A DNA stretch of 64,000 bases from Candidatus Gastranaerophilales bacterium. GTDB lineage: Bacteria > Cyanobacteriota > Vampirovibrionia > Gastranaerophilales > Gastranaerophilaceae. The DNA is taken from positions 1 through 64,000 of the forward strand of contig CALUWL010000004.1 in NCBI GenBank assembly GCA_944324445.1. Direction: 5' to 3'. A model generated the notes under the pieces. The model was not told the origin of the DNA, made no database searches, and saw nothing but the letters and a program-made list of their open reading frames with translations. The translations under genes were made by a program, and so were the position numbers. Positions 53,281 to 61,822 of this stretch are shown here, one piece after another; position 1 is the first letter of the stretch; every line of letters starts with the position of its first letter.

Positions 53281-53355
53281 GCGGAAGTAATTCAGTGGTA
53301 GAATGCTTCCTTGCCAAGGAAGATGTCGCGGGTTCGAGTCCCGTCTTCCGCTCCA
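53281..53355 (+). tRNA. tRNA-Gly (anticodon GCC), CCA encoded
   Basis: The acceptor stem GCGGAAG (53281-53287) pairs with CTTCCGC (53345-53351), discriminator T, CCA at 53353-53355. The anticodon arm is CTTCC-TTGCCAA-GGAAG with anticodon GCC. The TPSI-arm reads GCGGGTTCGAGTCCCGT. It reads GGC and GGT codons. Confidence 0.97.
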
Positions 53356-53360
53356 TTTAA

Positions 53361-53384
53361 AAGAGGGTTTTAGCCCTCTTTTTT
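53361..53384 (+). terminator. Terminator after tRNA-Gly
   Basis: AAGAGGG / CCCTCTT hairpin with loop TTTTAG and six T residues. Confidence 0.9.
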
Positions 53385-53401
53385 GCATATAAAGGTACTT
53401 T

Positions 53402-53983
53402 ATGAGAATAAACAGCACAAACAGCCCACAATTCAAAAAAACATATATTTTTCAAGTTCCAAAATCCTCACTTCAAAAACCAAATGACTTGGACTATTGC
53501 TTAGATGTTTTTGCAGGAAGTATAAAGGATGCAGGCAAATCACAACAAAAAACTGCAAAAGCATTTATATTTGTAGAAAATCCGGGATATAACCATGCAA
53601 GAAGAGTATTAAATTTTTATCCTGAATATTCTAATTGTTCTATACATTGGCTAAATCAAAACGCAAAAACAGATATAGAAGGACCTTTTGATGAGAATTC
53701 TGTTTCTTTTATGGTTTTTACCGATGAAGAATATGATAAAGCAGTAAAAACGTTTAACAAGAACACTAATTTAAAATATTATATTAATATGTTAATAGAT
53801 TCCTTCAAACAAAAGAAAAAAAAAGAAAATCCAATTTTAAATCAACTTGCAAAAGAAGCAAGATATTCTGAACGCTTAAATGAAAAAGCCTTGGATATAA
53901 TTGGAGATTCGCCTGCACTTTTAGTAAAAACAAATGACCTTAAAGATCTCACTCAAAAAATAAAATTAACAATTTTTGCCTAA
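53402..53983 (+). CDS. Unknown protein with MRI N-terminal signature
   Basis: A 193-residue protein. It opens MRINSTNSPQFKK, a variant of the signature found in several unrelated proteins here. The middle contains alternating strand and helix segments (FIFVENPGYNHARRVLNFYP; VSFMVFTDEEYDKAVKTF), the end is helical. No catalytic motif, signal peptide or membrane helix is visible. AAAGG lies 6 bases before the ATG. It begins 18 bases after the tRNA terminator and overlaps the convergent gene by 4 bases. I cannot assign a function. Confidence 0.78.
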   Translation: MRINSTNSPQFKKTYIFQVPKSSLQKPNDLDYCLDVFAGSIKDAGKSQQKTAKAFIFVENPGYNHARRVLNFYPEYSNCSIHWLNQNAKTDIEGPFDENSVSFMVFTDEEYDKAVKTFNKNTNLKYYINMLIDSFKQKKKKENPILNQLAKEARYSERLNEKALDIIGDSPALLVKTNDLKDLTQKIKLTIFA

Positions 53984-54678
53984 TAATAAACTTCAACTTC
54001 ATATGTTTTTTCGGGTTTTAGACGAACATGTCCTCCTCTTATAGGCATAAAAATTATTCCGCTATTGTACAATAACACAGAAAAAGTTCTTGCAACAGGA
54101 TATATCCAAATTGAACGATTAGCACCTCTAGCACTTAATTCAGCATCAAGTTTTAGATTATTTGCAAGAACAAAATTACCTAAAACCAATTCCGAAGGAA
54201 GCCCATATATACCATTTTGATTAATATTTTCAACCCTTGCTTTTATAGGTGTACCTTTAGAATAAGTTTTATTTTTATATTTAAAATCATTTGCAAGTAC
54301 AAAATCAATATATTCGCCTTCTTGAAGATTTGATTTTGTTGTATAATACTCTTTTGGAGAAATTTCCATTACCGAAGTTCGCATACAATCATATCTTACT
54401 TTGCGATTTTTATTATTTTCTATTTTAGCTTTAATTTTTGGATCTTTTGCTATAGTATTTTCAACAAATTCATCTTTTATATATATTTGAGGCTGTTTCT
54501 TAATTTTTAAATTTTTATCAAGCGTAGCCAATACAAAATCATCACGTACGATAAATTCTTTATTGTTTTTTATTTTGAAATTATCCTCTTTTAAATATTG
54601 AGCAAAAATATTCTCGTCAGCAAAAGATATATTTCCAAAAAATACATTTAAAAATATAATTAAGACAATTTTTTTCAT
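53980..54678 (-). CDS. Exported beta-rich protein next to an M48 protease
   Basis: A 232-residue protein with a signal peptide (MKKIVLIIFLNVFFGNISFA). Residues ~100-232 are beta-rich, with two related stretches about 45 residues apart (IDFVLANDFKYKNKTYSKGT and LGNFVLANNLKLDAEL), suggesting a repeated unit. It ends HVRLKPEKTYEVEVYY. The start codon lies directly against the stop of the M48 protease gene. A role as periplasmic partner or substrate of the protease is possible. The family is not recognised. Confidence 0.78.
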   Translation of the reverse strand: MKKIVLIIFLNVFFGNISFADENIFAQYLKEDNFKIKNNKEFIVRDDFVLATLDKNLKIKKQPQIYIKDEFVENTIAKDPKIKAKIENNKNRKVRYDCMRTSVMEISPKEYYTTKSNLQEGEYIDFVLANDFKYKNKTYSKGTPIKARVENINQNGIYGLPSELVLGNFVLANNLKLDAELSARGANRSIWIYPVARTFSVLLYNSGIIFMPIRGGHVRLKPEKTYEVEVYY

Positions 54679-55359
54679 CTACAAATACTTTACTTTTTTA
54701 GTTGAATTACTTTTAATTTTTTCTTCAAGTCTTTTTCTGTTTTCTTTTGAAGTTATTAAGAAATTTTGATATATCATGTTATCTTTATATTCATTCTGAA
54801 CAAGATATTCAGGATATTTTGTATAAATGTATTCATAAATTGTAGCAGTCCTTCTTGATGTCAGAGGGTGTGTTGAAAAAACATCATATCTGTATTCAGG
54901 AGCAATTCTATTTAATGCAACAATCAATCCTATCGGATTATAGTTTGCTTTCACCATAAAATCCACCGCTCTTTTATCTGCCTTATATTCATAATTTTTT
55001 GAATTAAAAACATTCATAAAAGAAAAATACCCCCTTAAAATCCCTTGTCTATAATCAATAGCATGAGAAATTTCATGGGCTAAAACTCCTGCAAGTTCAT
55101 TTTCATCTTGAGTATATTTAATTAAAGAATCATATACGCCTATAGAACCATCTCTATAATATGTCGATGCATTTGGATCTTTTGTATTATTTATTACATA
55201 AAATGTTATTTTGTATGGAATTTGATTTGCATTTAAAAGTCTATAACCTATTTCACAAACAATTTTTTCATTTTTACCTGCCGTTTTAACTTCTACAGTT
55301 AATGCCATTACAGGAAGCGAAAACAACATAACCAAAAGTACTAATAAAAATTTTTTCAT
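54679..55359 (-). CDS. Exported M48-family zinc metallopeptidase
   Basis: A 226-residue protein with a signal peptide (MKKFLLVLLVMLFSLPVMA). The active site is LAHEISHAID (HExxH, about 92-97 region), and the third zinc ligand Glu lies in YEYKADKRAVDFM. STHPLTSRR is another conserved block of the family. It is a short, soluble or periplasmic member like BepA/LoiP-type proteases but without TPR units. It should degrade or chaperone envelope proteins. The gene at 53980-54678 starts at its stop codon. Confidence 0.9.
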   Translation of the reverse strand: MKKFLLVLLVMLFSLPVMALTVEVKTAGKNEKIVCEIGYRLLNANQIPYKITFYVINNTKDPNASTYYRDGSIGVYDSLIKYTQDENELAGVLAHEISHAIDYRQGILRGYFSFMNVFNSKNYEYKADKRAVDFMVKANYNPIGLIVALNRIAPEYRYDVFSTHPLTSRRTATIYEYIYTKYPEYLVQNEYKDNMIYQNFLITSKENRKRLEEKIKSNSTKKVKYL

Positions 55360-55430
55360 ATCAAAACTCCTTATTAATTTATGATATGAAATCTGAATAA
55401 ATCAGGCAAATTATTTAAAAATGTTAATTA

Positions 55431-55456
55431 AAAAGCTCTCAGATTTGAGAGCTTTT
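55431..55456 (-). terminator. Terminator
   Basis: Arms AAAAGCTCTCA (55431-55441) / TGAGAGCTTTT (55446-55456), loop GATT. It lies 8 bases past the stop of the exported protein gene at 55465. Confidence 0.9.
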
Positions 55457-55464
55457 TAATTAAA

Positions 55465-55767
55465 TTAATTCAGTTTAGTACATCTTCCATATTTATAAAA
55501 TATTTTAGCTGATTCCCATTGTGTTCTTGACACATCTCTATCGCACAAAACATAAGTGCCTGAATCCAAAACTTTTACCTTGCAAAATCTTTGCTTTTCA
55601 ACTTTGCAATTGTAAGTATCGCCATATCCGTCTGCATTAAAGAATTGTTCTTTTAATTCTTTATATTCATCATCTTTCAGGACATCTTTTTTTGTTTTTG
55701 TTTTTGCACTTACTGCCATTGTTCCAACAAGAGTAAGTAACATAAATAATGCTAAAATCTTTTTCAT
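55465..55767 (-). CDS. Small exported protein with conserved Cys
   Basis: A 100-residue protein with a signal peptide (MKKILALFMLLTLVGTMAVSA). The mature part has a Lys-rich linker and four Cys residues (YNCKVEK, RFCKVKV, YVLCDRD, GRCTKLN), which could form two disulphides. No family is recognised. GGAGAAT precedes the ATG. It follows serS after 9 bases on the same strand and may be read from the same transcript before the terminator. Confidence 0.78.
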   Translation of the reverse strand: MKKILALFMLLTLVGTMAVSAKTKTKKDVLKDDEYKELKEQFFNADGYGDTYNCKVEKQRFCKVKVLDSGTYVLCDRDVSRTQWESAKIFYKYGRCTKLN

Positions 55768-55776
55768 TTTATTCTC

Positions 55777-57039
55777 CTAAATTTTATCGAAGCCTGTATA
55801 TTTTCTTAAAACTTCAGGTATTATAATGTGCCCGTCTTTTGTTTGGAAATTTTCGCAAATTGCAGCCAATGTTCTTCCAACCGCAAGCCCTGAACCATTC
55901 AATGTATGAACAAATTCAACGGATCCATCTTTTCTTCTGAAACGGATATTGGCTCTTCTTGCTTGATAATCACCAAAATTAGAGCAAGATGAAATTTCCT
56001 TATATGAATTGTATGACGGCATCCACACTTCTAAATCATAACATTTTTTTGCACTAAATCCAATATCGCCTGTTGATAAACAAACTCTACGATAAGGAAG
56101 TTTTAGCAATTCAAGAACGTTTTCAGCATCTTGAGTTAATTTTTCGTGTTCGGTTGCCGAATCTTCAGGTCTTGTTAATTTTACAAGTTCAACTTTATTA
56201 AATTGATGTTGTCTTATAAGTCCTCTTGTATCTTTTCCTGCTGAACCTGCTTCTCTTCTAAAACAGGGAGTGTATGCAGTCATATATTTAGGAAGATCGT
56301 CTTCAGATAAAATTTCATCCTGATAAATGTTTGTAACAGGAACTTCTGCAGTCGGTATTAAATATAAATCTTCATCAACGCATTTAAACATGTCTTCTTT
56401 AAATTTTGGAAGCTGTCCTGTTCCTGTCATAGTCTTTGAATTAGCCATAACAGGAGGTAAGATTTCCTCATAACCTCTTGTTAAAGTGTGAGTATCCAAA
56501 AAGAAATTTATAATTGCGCGTTCTAATTTTGCGCCATAATTTCGATAAAGGGTAAATCTTGTATGAGCTAGCTTAACACCTCTTTCAAAATCTAACATTC
56601 CAAGCTCAGGGCACAAATCCCAATGTGCTTTTGCCTCAAAATCAAATTTTGCAGGTTCACCCCATCTTTTTATTTCAACATTCGCGCTATCATCTGCTCC
56701 AATTGGTATTTCAGGATCAGGAGTATTTGGAATAAATAACAATGCTTCTTTTTGTTTATTATCCAATTCGTTTAACTTTTCTTCAAGAGCTTTTGCTTGC
56801 TCACCTATGGCTCTAATTTCAGCTTGAATTTCAGTTGTATCTACCCCTTCTTTTTTCATTAATCCGATTTTATTTGATTCAGTTTTTCTTTTTGCTCTTA
56901 AATTATCAAGCTCAAATTGAACTTTTCTTCTTTCTTCATCAATCTTAATTACGTTATCAACTGATAAATCAGGGTTTCTTCTCTTTAAAAGTTCATTTAT
57001 TTTTTCGGGGTTTTCTCTAATTAATTTAATATCAAGCAT
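55777..57039 (-). CDS. serS: Seryl-tRNA synthetase
   Basis: A 420-residue class II synthetase. An N-terminal antiparallel coiled coil (about 30-105) binds tRNA-Ser. The core includes [36 protein letters not shown] (by parts [17 protein letters not shown]) and [22 protein letters not shown] near the end. It overlaps rluB-like gene by 8 bases. No T-box leader is present. Confidence 0.98.
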   Translation of the reverse strand: MLDIKLIRENPEKINELLKRRNPDLSVDNVIKIDEERRKVQFELDNLRAKRKTESNKIGLMKKEGVDTTEIQAEIRAIGEQAKALEEKLNELDNKQKEALLFIPNTPDPEIPIGADDSANVEIKRWGEPAKFDFEAKAHWDLCPELGMLDFERGVKLAHTRFTLYRNYGAKLERAIINFFLDTHTLTRGYEEILPPVMANSKTMTGTGQLPKFKEDMFKCVDEDLYLIPTAEVPVTNIYQDEILSEDDLPKYMTAYTPCFRREAGSAGKDTRGLIRQHQFNKVELVKLTRPEDSATEHEKLTQDAENVLELLKLPYRRVCLSTGDIGFSAKKCYDLEVWMPSYNSYKEISSCSNFGDYQARRANIRFRRKDGSVEFVHTLNGSGLAVGRTLAAICENFQTKDGHIIIPEVLRKYTGFDKI

Positions 57040-57763
57040 TTTTATTATTCCTTATTTTTTCCAAATATAATCTTAATTCTTTTATTTGTCTGGGTTTAAT
57101 TTGTTTGATTTCGCCTTTTTTCAAACCCGTAAGTTCAATATTTGCATGTCTTATACGTTTTAAATTTATCACACTATGACCCAAAAATTCAAACATTTTT
57201 CTAATTTGACGATTAAGACCTTGATATAAAACAATCTCAAATAAAGTATCGGTTTTATTTTCTTCAAGAATTGTCCAATCGCAATAGGCAATTTTACCTT
57301 TTTCAATTTCAATTCCTTCGGTTAATTTTCTTAATTTTTCATCGGTTAACTTTCCTTCTACTCTTACAAGGTATGTTTTTGCAACTTTAATTGAAGGATG
57401 AGTTAATTCATAAGAAAGATTTCCGTCATTTGTTAAAATTACAAGACCTGATGAGTCTTTATCTAAACGCCCCACGGGATTTAGACGATGAAATTGTTCG
57501 GGTAAAATATCATAAATTGTTTTTCTGCCTTTTTCATCCGATTTTGTTGTAATGTAACCTGCAGGCTTATAAAATTTATAATATTCAAGCTTATCGGAGC
57601 GAATTAATTTATCATCAAGCGTAACTTTATCCTTGGTTCTTATTTCAAAACCAAGCATAGTTACAACTTTACCGTTTACTTTAACTCTGCCTTGTTGAAT
57701 ATATTCATCCGCTTTTCTTCTCGAACATAAACCGCTTTGAGCAATATATTTATTAATTCTCAT
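57032..57763 (-). CDS. RsuA/RluB-family rRNA pseudouridine synthase
   Basis: A 243-residue enzyme. An S4 RNA-binding domain (1-60: [22 protein letters not shown]) precedes the catalytic domain; the nucleophilic Asp lies in [43 protein letters not shown] is also conserved. It modifies 23S (RluB-like) or 16S (RsuA-like) rRNA; sequence reading does not settle which. It overlaps serS by 8 bases. Confidence 0.93.
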   Translation of the reverse strand: MRINKYIAQSGLCSRRKADEYIQQGRVKVNGKVVTMLGFEIRTKDKVTLDDKLIRSDKLEYYKFYKPAGYITTKSDEKGRKTIYDILPEQFHRLNPVGRLDKDSSGLVILTNDGNLSYELTHPSIKVAKTYLVRVEGKLTDEKLRKLTEGIEIEKGKIAYCDWTILEENKTDTLFEIVLYQGLNRQIRKMFEFLGHSVINLKRIRHANIELTGLKKGEIKQIKPRQIKELRLYLEKIRNNKNA

Positions 57764-57830
57764 AAGTGAATTGTAGCATGGATTTATAATTATTTGGCAA
57801 TAAATTAAAAGTTTTTGTTTTATTTATTTT

Positions 57831-59792
57831 ATGAATATTTCTTCAATTGGCAATTTAAAAATTAATAGTAAAATTAATCAAAATAAACAATCCGAATTTA
57901 AACCTAAAAAAACACAGAAAGACACATTTGAACTAAGTTTCAAGGGTTTGCGCAAAAAAGATTTTGATGGATTAGATTTAATGATTGTTGAATTATTTAA
58001 AGCACCAATTGAAAAATTTGCAAATAAAGATGATTTTAATTTGTGGACTGAAAACAACATTAAAAATATTTTAGAAAATAATTTTAGCGCAAGATCACCC
58101 CAAGCAACCGCACAAAGAAAAGCAATTATTGGCGAATGGAATTCATATTTATCAGATAAAAACGGTGCATATTTTAGCAATAAACCGTTGCAGCTTTTAA
58201 TTTTATCTTCTATAACAAACAACTTAAAAGAAAATAACGATAAAACCCCGCCTGTCTTAAACGGCGGCGCTTTGGCTAATACCATTACATTTATGGAACA
58301 AGAATTAGCTAAAAACCCCAAAGAAAAATTAAATTTTCTAAAAATTTATAATTCAAAATTGCAGGAAATTTATTCTTCAATTAGTGATGAAAGTTACAGC
58401 AAAGATGGGGTTTGGATTAAAATTCCTTCTTTTGAACACGATAGCAAAAACTTTAAATCTAATGTTGAAAAATTAAAAGCCTTGAGTCATCCAAATTGGT
58501 GTACGGCTTCAACTCAGGCAGAACCATACCTTGAAAAAGGTGATTTTCATATTTACATGGCTGACGGCAAACCAAAGGTAGGTATTCGCTTTAACGGTGA
58601 TGAAATAGCTGAAATACAAGGACAGAGAAACAATTCTCAAATTCCGCTTTTATACAGTGAAGAAATAAAAAAATACACAAAAGAAAATAATTATAAAGGA
58701 CTTGAAGATAAAATCCAAGCAGCAGTTGATACAGCTGAAAAATATGCTCCGCTTAAAGAAGAATTAAAACCTCTAATTGAAAACAGGGATTATCTTGCGA
58801 TTTTTAATCATCCGGAATTTAATTGCGAAGCGCAAAAGCTTGACAGCGGAAACCTAAAAATAAAAAAATTTGTTTCATCTGATTTAGAATTTTTTGGAAT
58901 TAGCGCAAATGAACTTATGGATGCAGTTGAAGTAGTGGATGGTGATTTTGATTTAAATTCAACTAATATTACACGTTTTAAGAATTTAAAAGAAGTTAAC
59001 GGCAATTTAGATTTGTCAAATTCTTTAGTAAGCAATACAGGTTCACTTCAAAAAGTAAAAGGTCAACTAAAACTTGATTCAACAAAAACAGATATCGGCA
59101 ATAATTTATGCGTTGTTGAAAAAGAAATTTATGATACAAACGAACCAAATGGTTTTAATAATAATTTAAATGCTCAAGTTCTAATAAATAAATTAAAACA
59201 CGCAAAAAATAAAAAAGAAATTTTTAAAGCTCTTGGAATAAGAACAAAAGAACTTGAAGATAGAACTTTAAAGATAGAAAAATATCACCCCAATGAACTC
59301 GAAAGCCTTATGTTGTTAAGAGATTATACCGAAAATCCTTTTGAAACAATAGGAATAAACGAAGAAGATTTGCTTGATGGGGTAAGTATTATTGTAGGAG
59401 ATTTAAATCTTGAAAATACAAACATAAAAACTCTTAAAACAGTTAAAAAAATTGGCGGAGATGTTGTTTTAGAAAATTCTAATTTAAGCTCTCTTGGAAG
59501 TGTTGAGCTAATTAGAGGCAGCCTTTGCGCCAATAATTCTAAATTAAAAAGCTTAGGTAATTTGCAAGTTGTAGGAAAGGATGCTCAACTTTCAAATACC
59601 GCAATAAAAAGCACAAGGTATTTAAAAAAAGTCGGCGGAAACCTTTATTTAGATAACACCAATACAGAAAAAATTTATTATCTGACCGGTAAAAACTTAG
59701 GCGGAAAAATATATATCGATTCATATTCTTTCCCCAATCTCGATGAAAGATTATACACTCTCGGTTTAGAAGACAAAACTGTTATCAGATAA
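57831..59792 (+). CDS. Large repeat protein with WCTAS motif and MxI signature
   Basis: A 653-residue protein. It begins MNISSIGNLKI and has LSFKG at about 38-42, a form of the window's N-terminal signature. Residues ~200-280 hold a compact block with NWCTASTQAE, GDFHIYMADGKPKVGIRF and EIQGQ, which looks like a defined domain. Residues ~345-430 and ~500-640 hold two related repeat regions beginning FFGISANEL and TIGINEEDL, followed by leucine-rich-like units (GDFDLNSTNIT; GDLNLENTNIK). The same module occurs in the protein at 40754. No signal peptide or membrane helix is present. No Shine-Dalgarno sequence is visible before the ATG. Confidence 0.85.
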   Translation: MNISSIGNLKINSKINQNKQSEFKPKKTQKDTFELSFKGLRKKDFDGLDLMIVELFKAPIEKFANKDDFNLWTENNIKNILENNFSARSPQATAQRKAIIGEWNSYLSDKNGAYFSNKPLQLLILSSITNNLKENNDKTPPVLNGGALANTITFMEQELAKNPKEKLNFLKIYNSKLQEIYSSISDESYSKDGVWIKIPSFEHDSKNFKSNVEKLKALSHPNWCTASTQAEPYLEKGDFHIYMADGKPKVGIRFNGDEIAEIQGQRNNSQIPLLYSEEIKKYTKENNYKGLEDKIQAAVDTAEKYAPLKEELKPLIENRDYLAIFNHPEFNCEAQKLDSGNLKIKKFVSSDLEFFGISANELMDAVEVVDGDFDLNSTNITRFKNLKEVNGNLDLSNSLVSNTGSLQKVKGQLKLDSTKTDIGNNLCVVEKEIYDTNEPNGFNNNLNAQVLINKLKHAKNKKEIFKALGIRTKELEDRTLKIEKYHPNELESLMLLRDYTENPFETIGINEEDLLDGVSIIVGDLNLENTNIKTLKTVKKIGGDVVLENSNLSSLGSVELIRGSLCANNSKLKSLGNLQVVGKDAQLSNTAIKSTRYLKKVGGNLYLDNTNTEKIYYLTGKNLGGKIYIDSYSFPNLDERLYTLGLEDKTVIR

Positions 59793-59843
59793 AAAAGGCA
59801 ATTTTTTTAACAAAAAAGTTTTTATTTAAATAGAGGATTGATT

Positions 59844-60524
59844 ATGGGAAAATTTTTAAGATTTTTATTTAAAAAACAAAAAAGTACGATAAAAAAATCT
59901 ATTTTACTTGGAAAATGCGCAGGTAAAAAAATTGCAACGGTGAACGGAGCAACTTTAACGATAGATAACGGCGCAGAAAAAAAGAAAACAATGAATGAAG
60001 AAAAAATCGAAAATATTGTTGAAAAATGCTTAAAAAATCCTGAAAAATTTTTTGAATATATAAAAGGGGCAAAAACCCCTGTTTATAAAATTAAAAATGC
60101 AGACAAAATACTTTCTTTAATTAACGAACAAGAAGGTTTTATTCTTCCGCAAAATGGCTTTAAGGCGCTATATTTAAATTTAATTTTAAATAAAAAGCTG
60201 TCAGCAAAAACAACAGAAATGTTTGTTTTAAGAAACTACAACGTAAACAGTTATGCAATTGCTTATCAATTTTATAATTGGTATGGATATAAAATGAAAC
60301 TTGAAGGTTTCGAAGAAAGTACACAGAAAAAATTTAAAAATGTCTTTGAAATTTGCGAAACGAACAAAATTGATGATTTATCTTTTGAGGAAATTTTAGA
60401 ATTAAAAAGTGCAATAAAAAGAGATATTGAAGCAATAGATTTTGTTAAAAAACTTGCAGTTAAAAATCAAATGGCAAAGAAAAATCTGGATAAAATTAAA
60501 GAAAAAAAATTAGTAAAAATATAA
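59844..60524 (+). CDS. Basic helical protein of unknown function
   Basis: A 226-residue Lys-rich protein. The first 50 residues are very basic (FLRFLFKKQKSTIKKSILLG). The rest is helical with several Tyr/Asn-rich turns (NYNVNSYAIAYQFYNWYGYK). No domain is recognised. AGAGGA (59832-59837) is 6 bases before the ATG at 59844; an in-frame TTG at 59838 is directly adjacent to that site and unlikely. It follows the large repeat protein after ~50 bases and could share its transcript. Confidence 0.78.
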   Translation: MGKFLRFLFKKQKSTIKKSILLGKCAGKKIATVNGATLTIDNGAEKKKTMNEEKIENIVEKCLKNPEKFFEYIKGAKTPVYKIKNADKILSLINEQEGFILPQNGFKALYLNLILNKKLSAKTTEMFVLRNYNVNSYAIAYQFYNWYGYKMKLEGFEESTQKKFKNVFEICETNKIDDLSFEEILELKSAIKRDIEAIDFVKKLAVKNQMAKKNLDKIKEKKLVKI

Positions 60525-60549
60525 AAATTTTGTATGGGGGGAAATAAAA

Positions 60550-60577
60550 AAGGATATTTTTTTAATATCCTTTTTTT
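60550..60577. terminator. Bidirectional terminator
   Basis: AAGGATAT / ATATCCTT arms with a TTTTTTA loop and A/T tracts on both sides. It overlaps the last codons of the solute-binding protein gene, whose stop begins at 60562. Confidence 0.85.
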
Positions 60578-61803
60578 AATGCTTCAGATAATGTTTTTAC
60601 TTTATTTTTGATTTCGTTATCTGAAATATTTTCTTTTAGTAAAATTTCTTCCAATGTTTTATTTATTAATTCATTTGTTGTTTTTTTATTTTCGTCCGGA
60701 AATTCTTTATCGTTAAGGTTTTTCAATTGTTTAGCACTTATACATCTGGATTTATCCACTAAATCATTTGAGCAATTTGTAAAATACTCATTTTCAAGAG
60801 CATATTTATTTGCAGGCAAAACATTAGTTAATTTAGAAAGCTGAAGCTGGTTTTTTTCATTTGTTAAAAGAAGCGCAAAATCAAGCGCTGCTTGTATATT
60901 TTTAGATTTTTTCGGAATAATCAAATTCATTAGTGAAATATCATATTTTTGATTTTCACCTGTTAATTGCTCGCTTAGAGCTGATTGAGCATATATATCA
61001 GGAGCATTTTGTTTAATCATATTAATAAAATTTGACCCTGCAACAATAATTAAAGCTTGCGAAGACATGTATTTTTCAATTACTTCTCTATGATTAATCG
61101 TGAGAACATCTTTGGGTAAAAGATTATTTTTATACATATCGTTAAACATTGAATAAATTTTATTTGCAGAATTAATTTCTTGTTTTGTTTCAAGTTTATC
61201 TATATCGTATTTGTTTAAAATTTTAGCTAATGTATCTCCTTCATTTAAAGAAGCAGCAAAAGGCGCAATATTTGAACAGGTTTTAAGCCTATTTGAAATT
61301 TTATATAATTCATCATAAGAAGTTATAAAATTTTTATCCAAACAATTTTCATATATTTTTTTATTATATATAGTAACCGGACTTGTTGCATAAAAAGGCA
61401 AGGCATAAATTTTGCCGTTATATTTTAATTTGTTTAAAAGCCCCTCTTGAAATTGACTTGTAATTTCATCACTAAAAGTATAAAGAGCATTTCTTTGAGC
61501 TAAAATTATCGAAAAATCAGGATTTAAATTAACTAAATCAGGAGGAGTTGAAGATAAAATCGAAGCAAGTGTTCTTTTTTGTGCTTCTTGAATTGGAATA
61601 TCAACCCATACAACTTTATAATCAGGATGAGATTTTTCAAAATCAGCAATAATACTATTTATTTCTTTTTCATAAATCGGCTTTAATTGAATAGACCAAA
61701 AGGAAAGCTTTTTTTTCGCGTCTTTTTTGTGAGAAAGAAAACCAAAAAATACTATCCCTAAAATTAAAATTATTAAAAATATATATAGAATTATTTTTTT
61801 CAT
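60562..61803 (-). CDS. Sugar-type ABC solute-binding protein, membrane-anchored
   Basis: A 413-residue family 1 extracellular solute-binding protein. The N-terminal helix (about 4-25) has no lipobox Cys, so it is either cleaved as a signal peptide or kept as an anchor. LSFWSIQLKPIYEKEINSII, DLVNLNPDFSIILAQRNAL, KIYALPFYATSPVTIYNKKIYE and PKKSKNIQAALDFALLLTN are typical. Family members bind sugars or glycerol-3-phosphate. No permease or ATPase gene is adjacent, which is unusual. It diverges from rarA with only 19 bases between the start codons. Confidence 0.9.
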   Translation of the reverse strand: MKKIILYIFLIILILGIVFFGFLSHKKDAKKKLSFWSIQLKPIYEKEINSIIADFEKSHPDYKVVWVDIPIQEAQKRTLASILSSTPPDLVNLNPDFSIILAQRNALYTFSDEITSQFQEGLLNKLKYNGKIYALPFYATSPVTIYNKKIYENCLDKNFITSYDELYKISNRLKTCSNIAPFAASLNEGDTLAKILNKYDIDKLETKQEINSANKIYSMFNDMYKNNLLPKDVLTINHREVIEKYMSSQALIIVAGSNFINMIKQNAPDIYAQSALSEQLTGENQKYDISLMNLIIPKKSKNIQAALDFALLLTNEKNQLQLSKLTNVLPANKYALENEYFTNCSNDLVDKSRCISAKQLKNLNDKEFPDENKKTTNELINKTLEEILLKENISDNEIKNKVKTLSEALKKGY

Positions 61804-61822
61804 ATTGTGTTAAAATTATACA
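61804..61822. promoter_or_regulatory. Compact divergent promoter region
   Basis: This 19-base gap holds TATAAT on the minus strand (61820-61815) for the solute-binding protein gene and TAAAAT on the plus strand (61811-61816) for rarA. The -10 boxes overlap. Any -35 elements must lie inside the opposite genes. rarA has no Shine-Dalgarno sequence. Confidence 0.4.
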
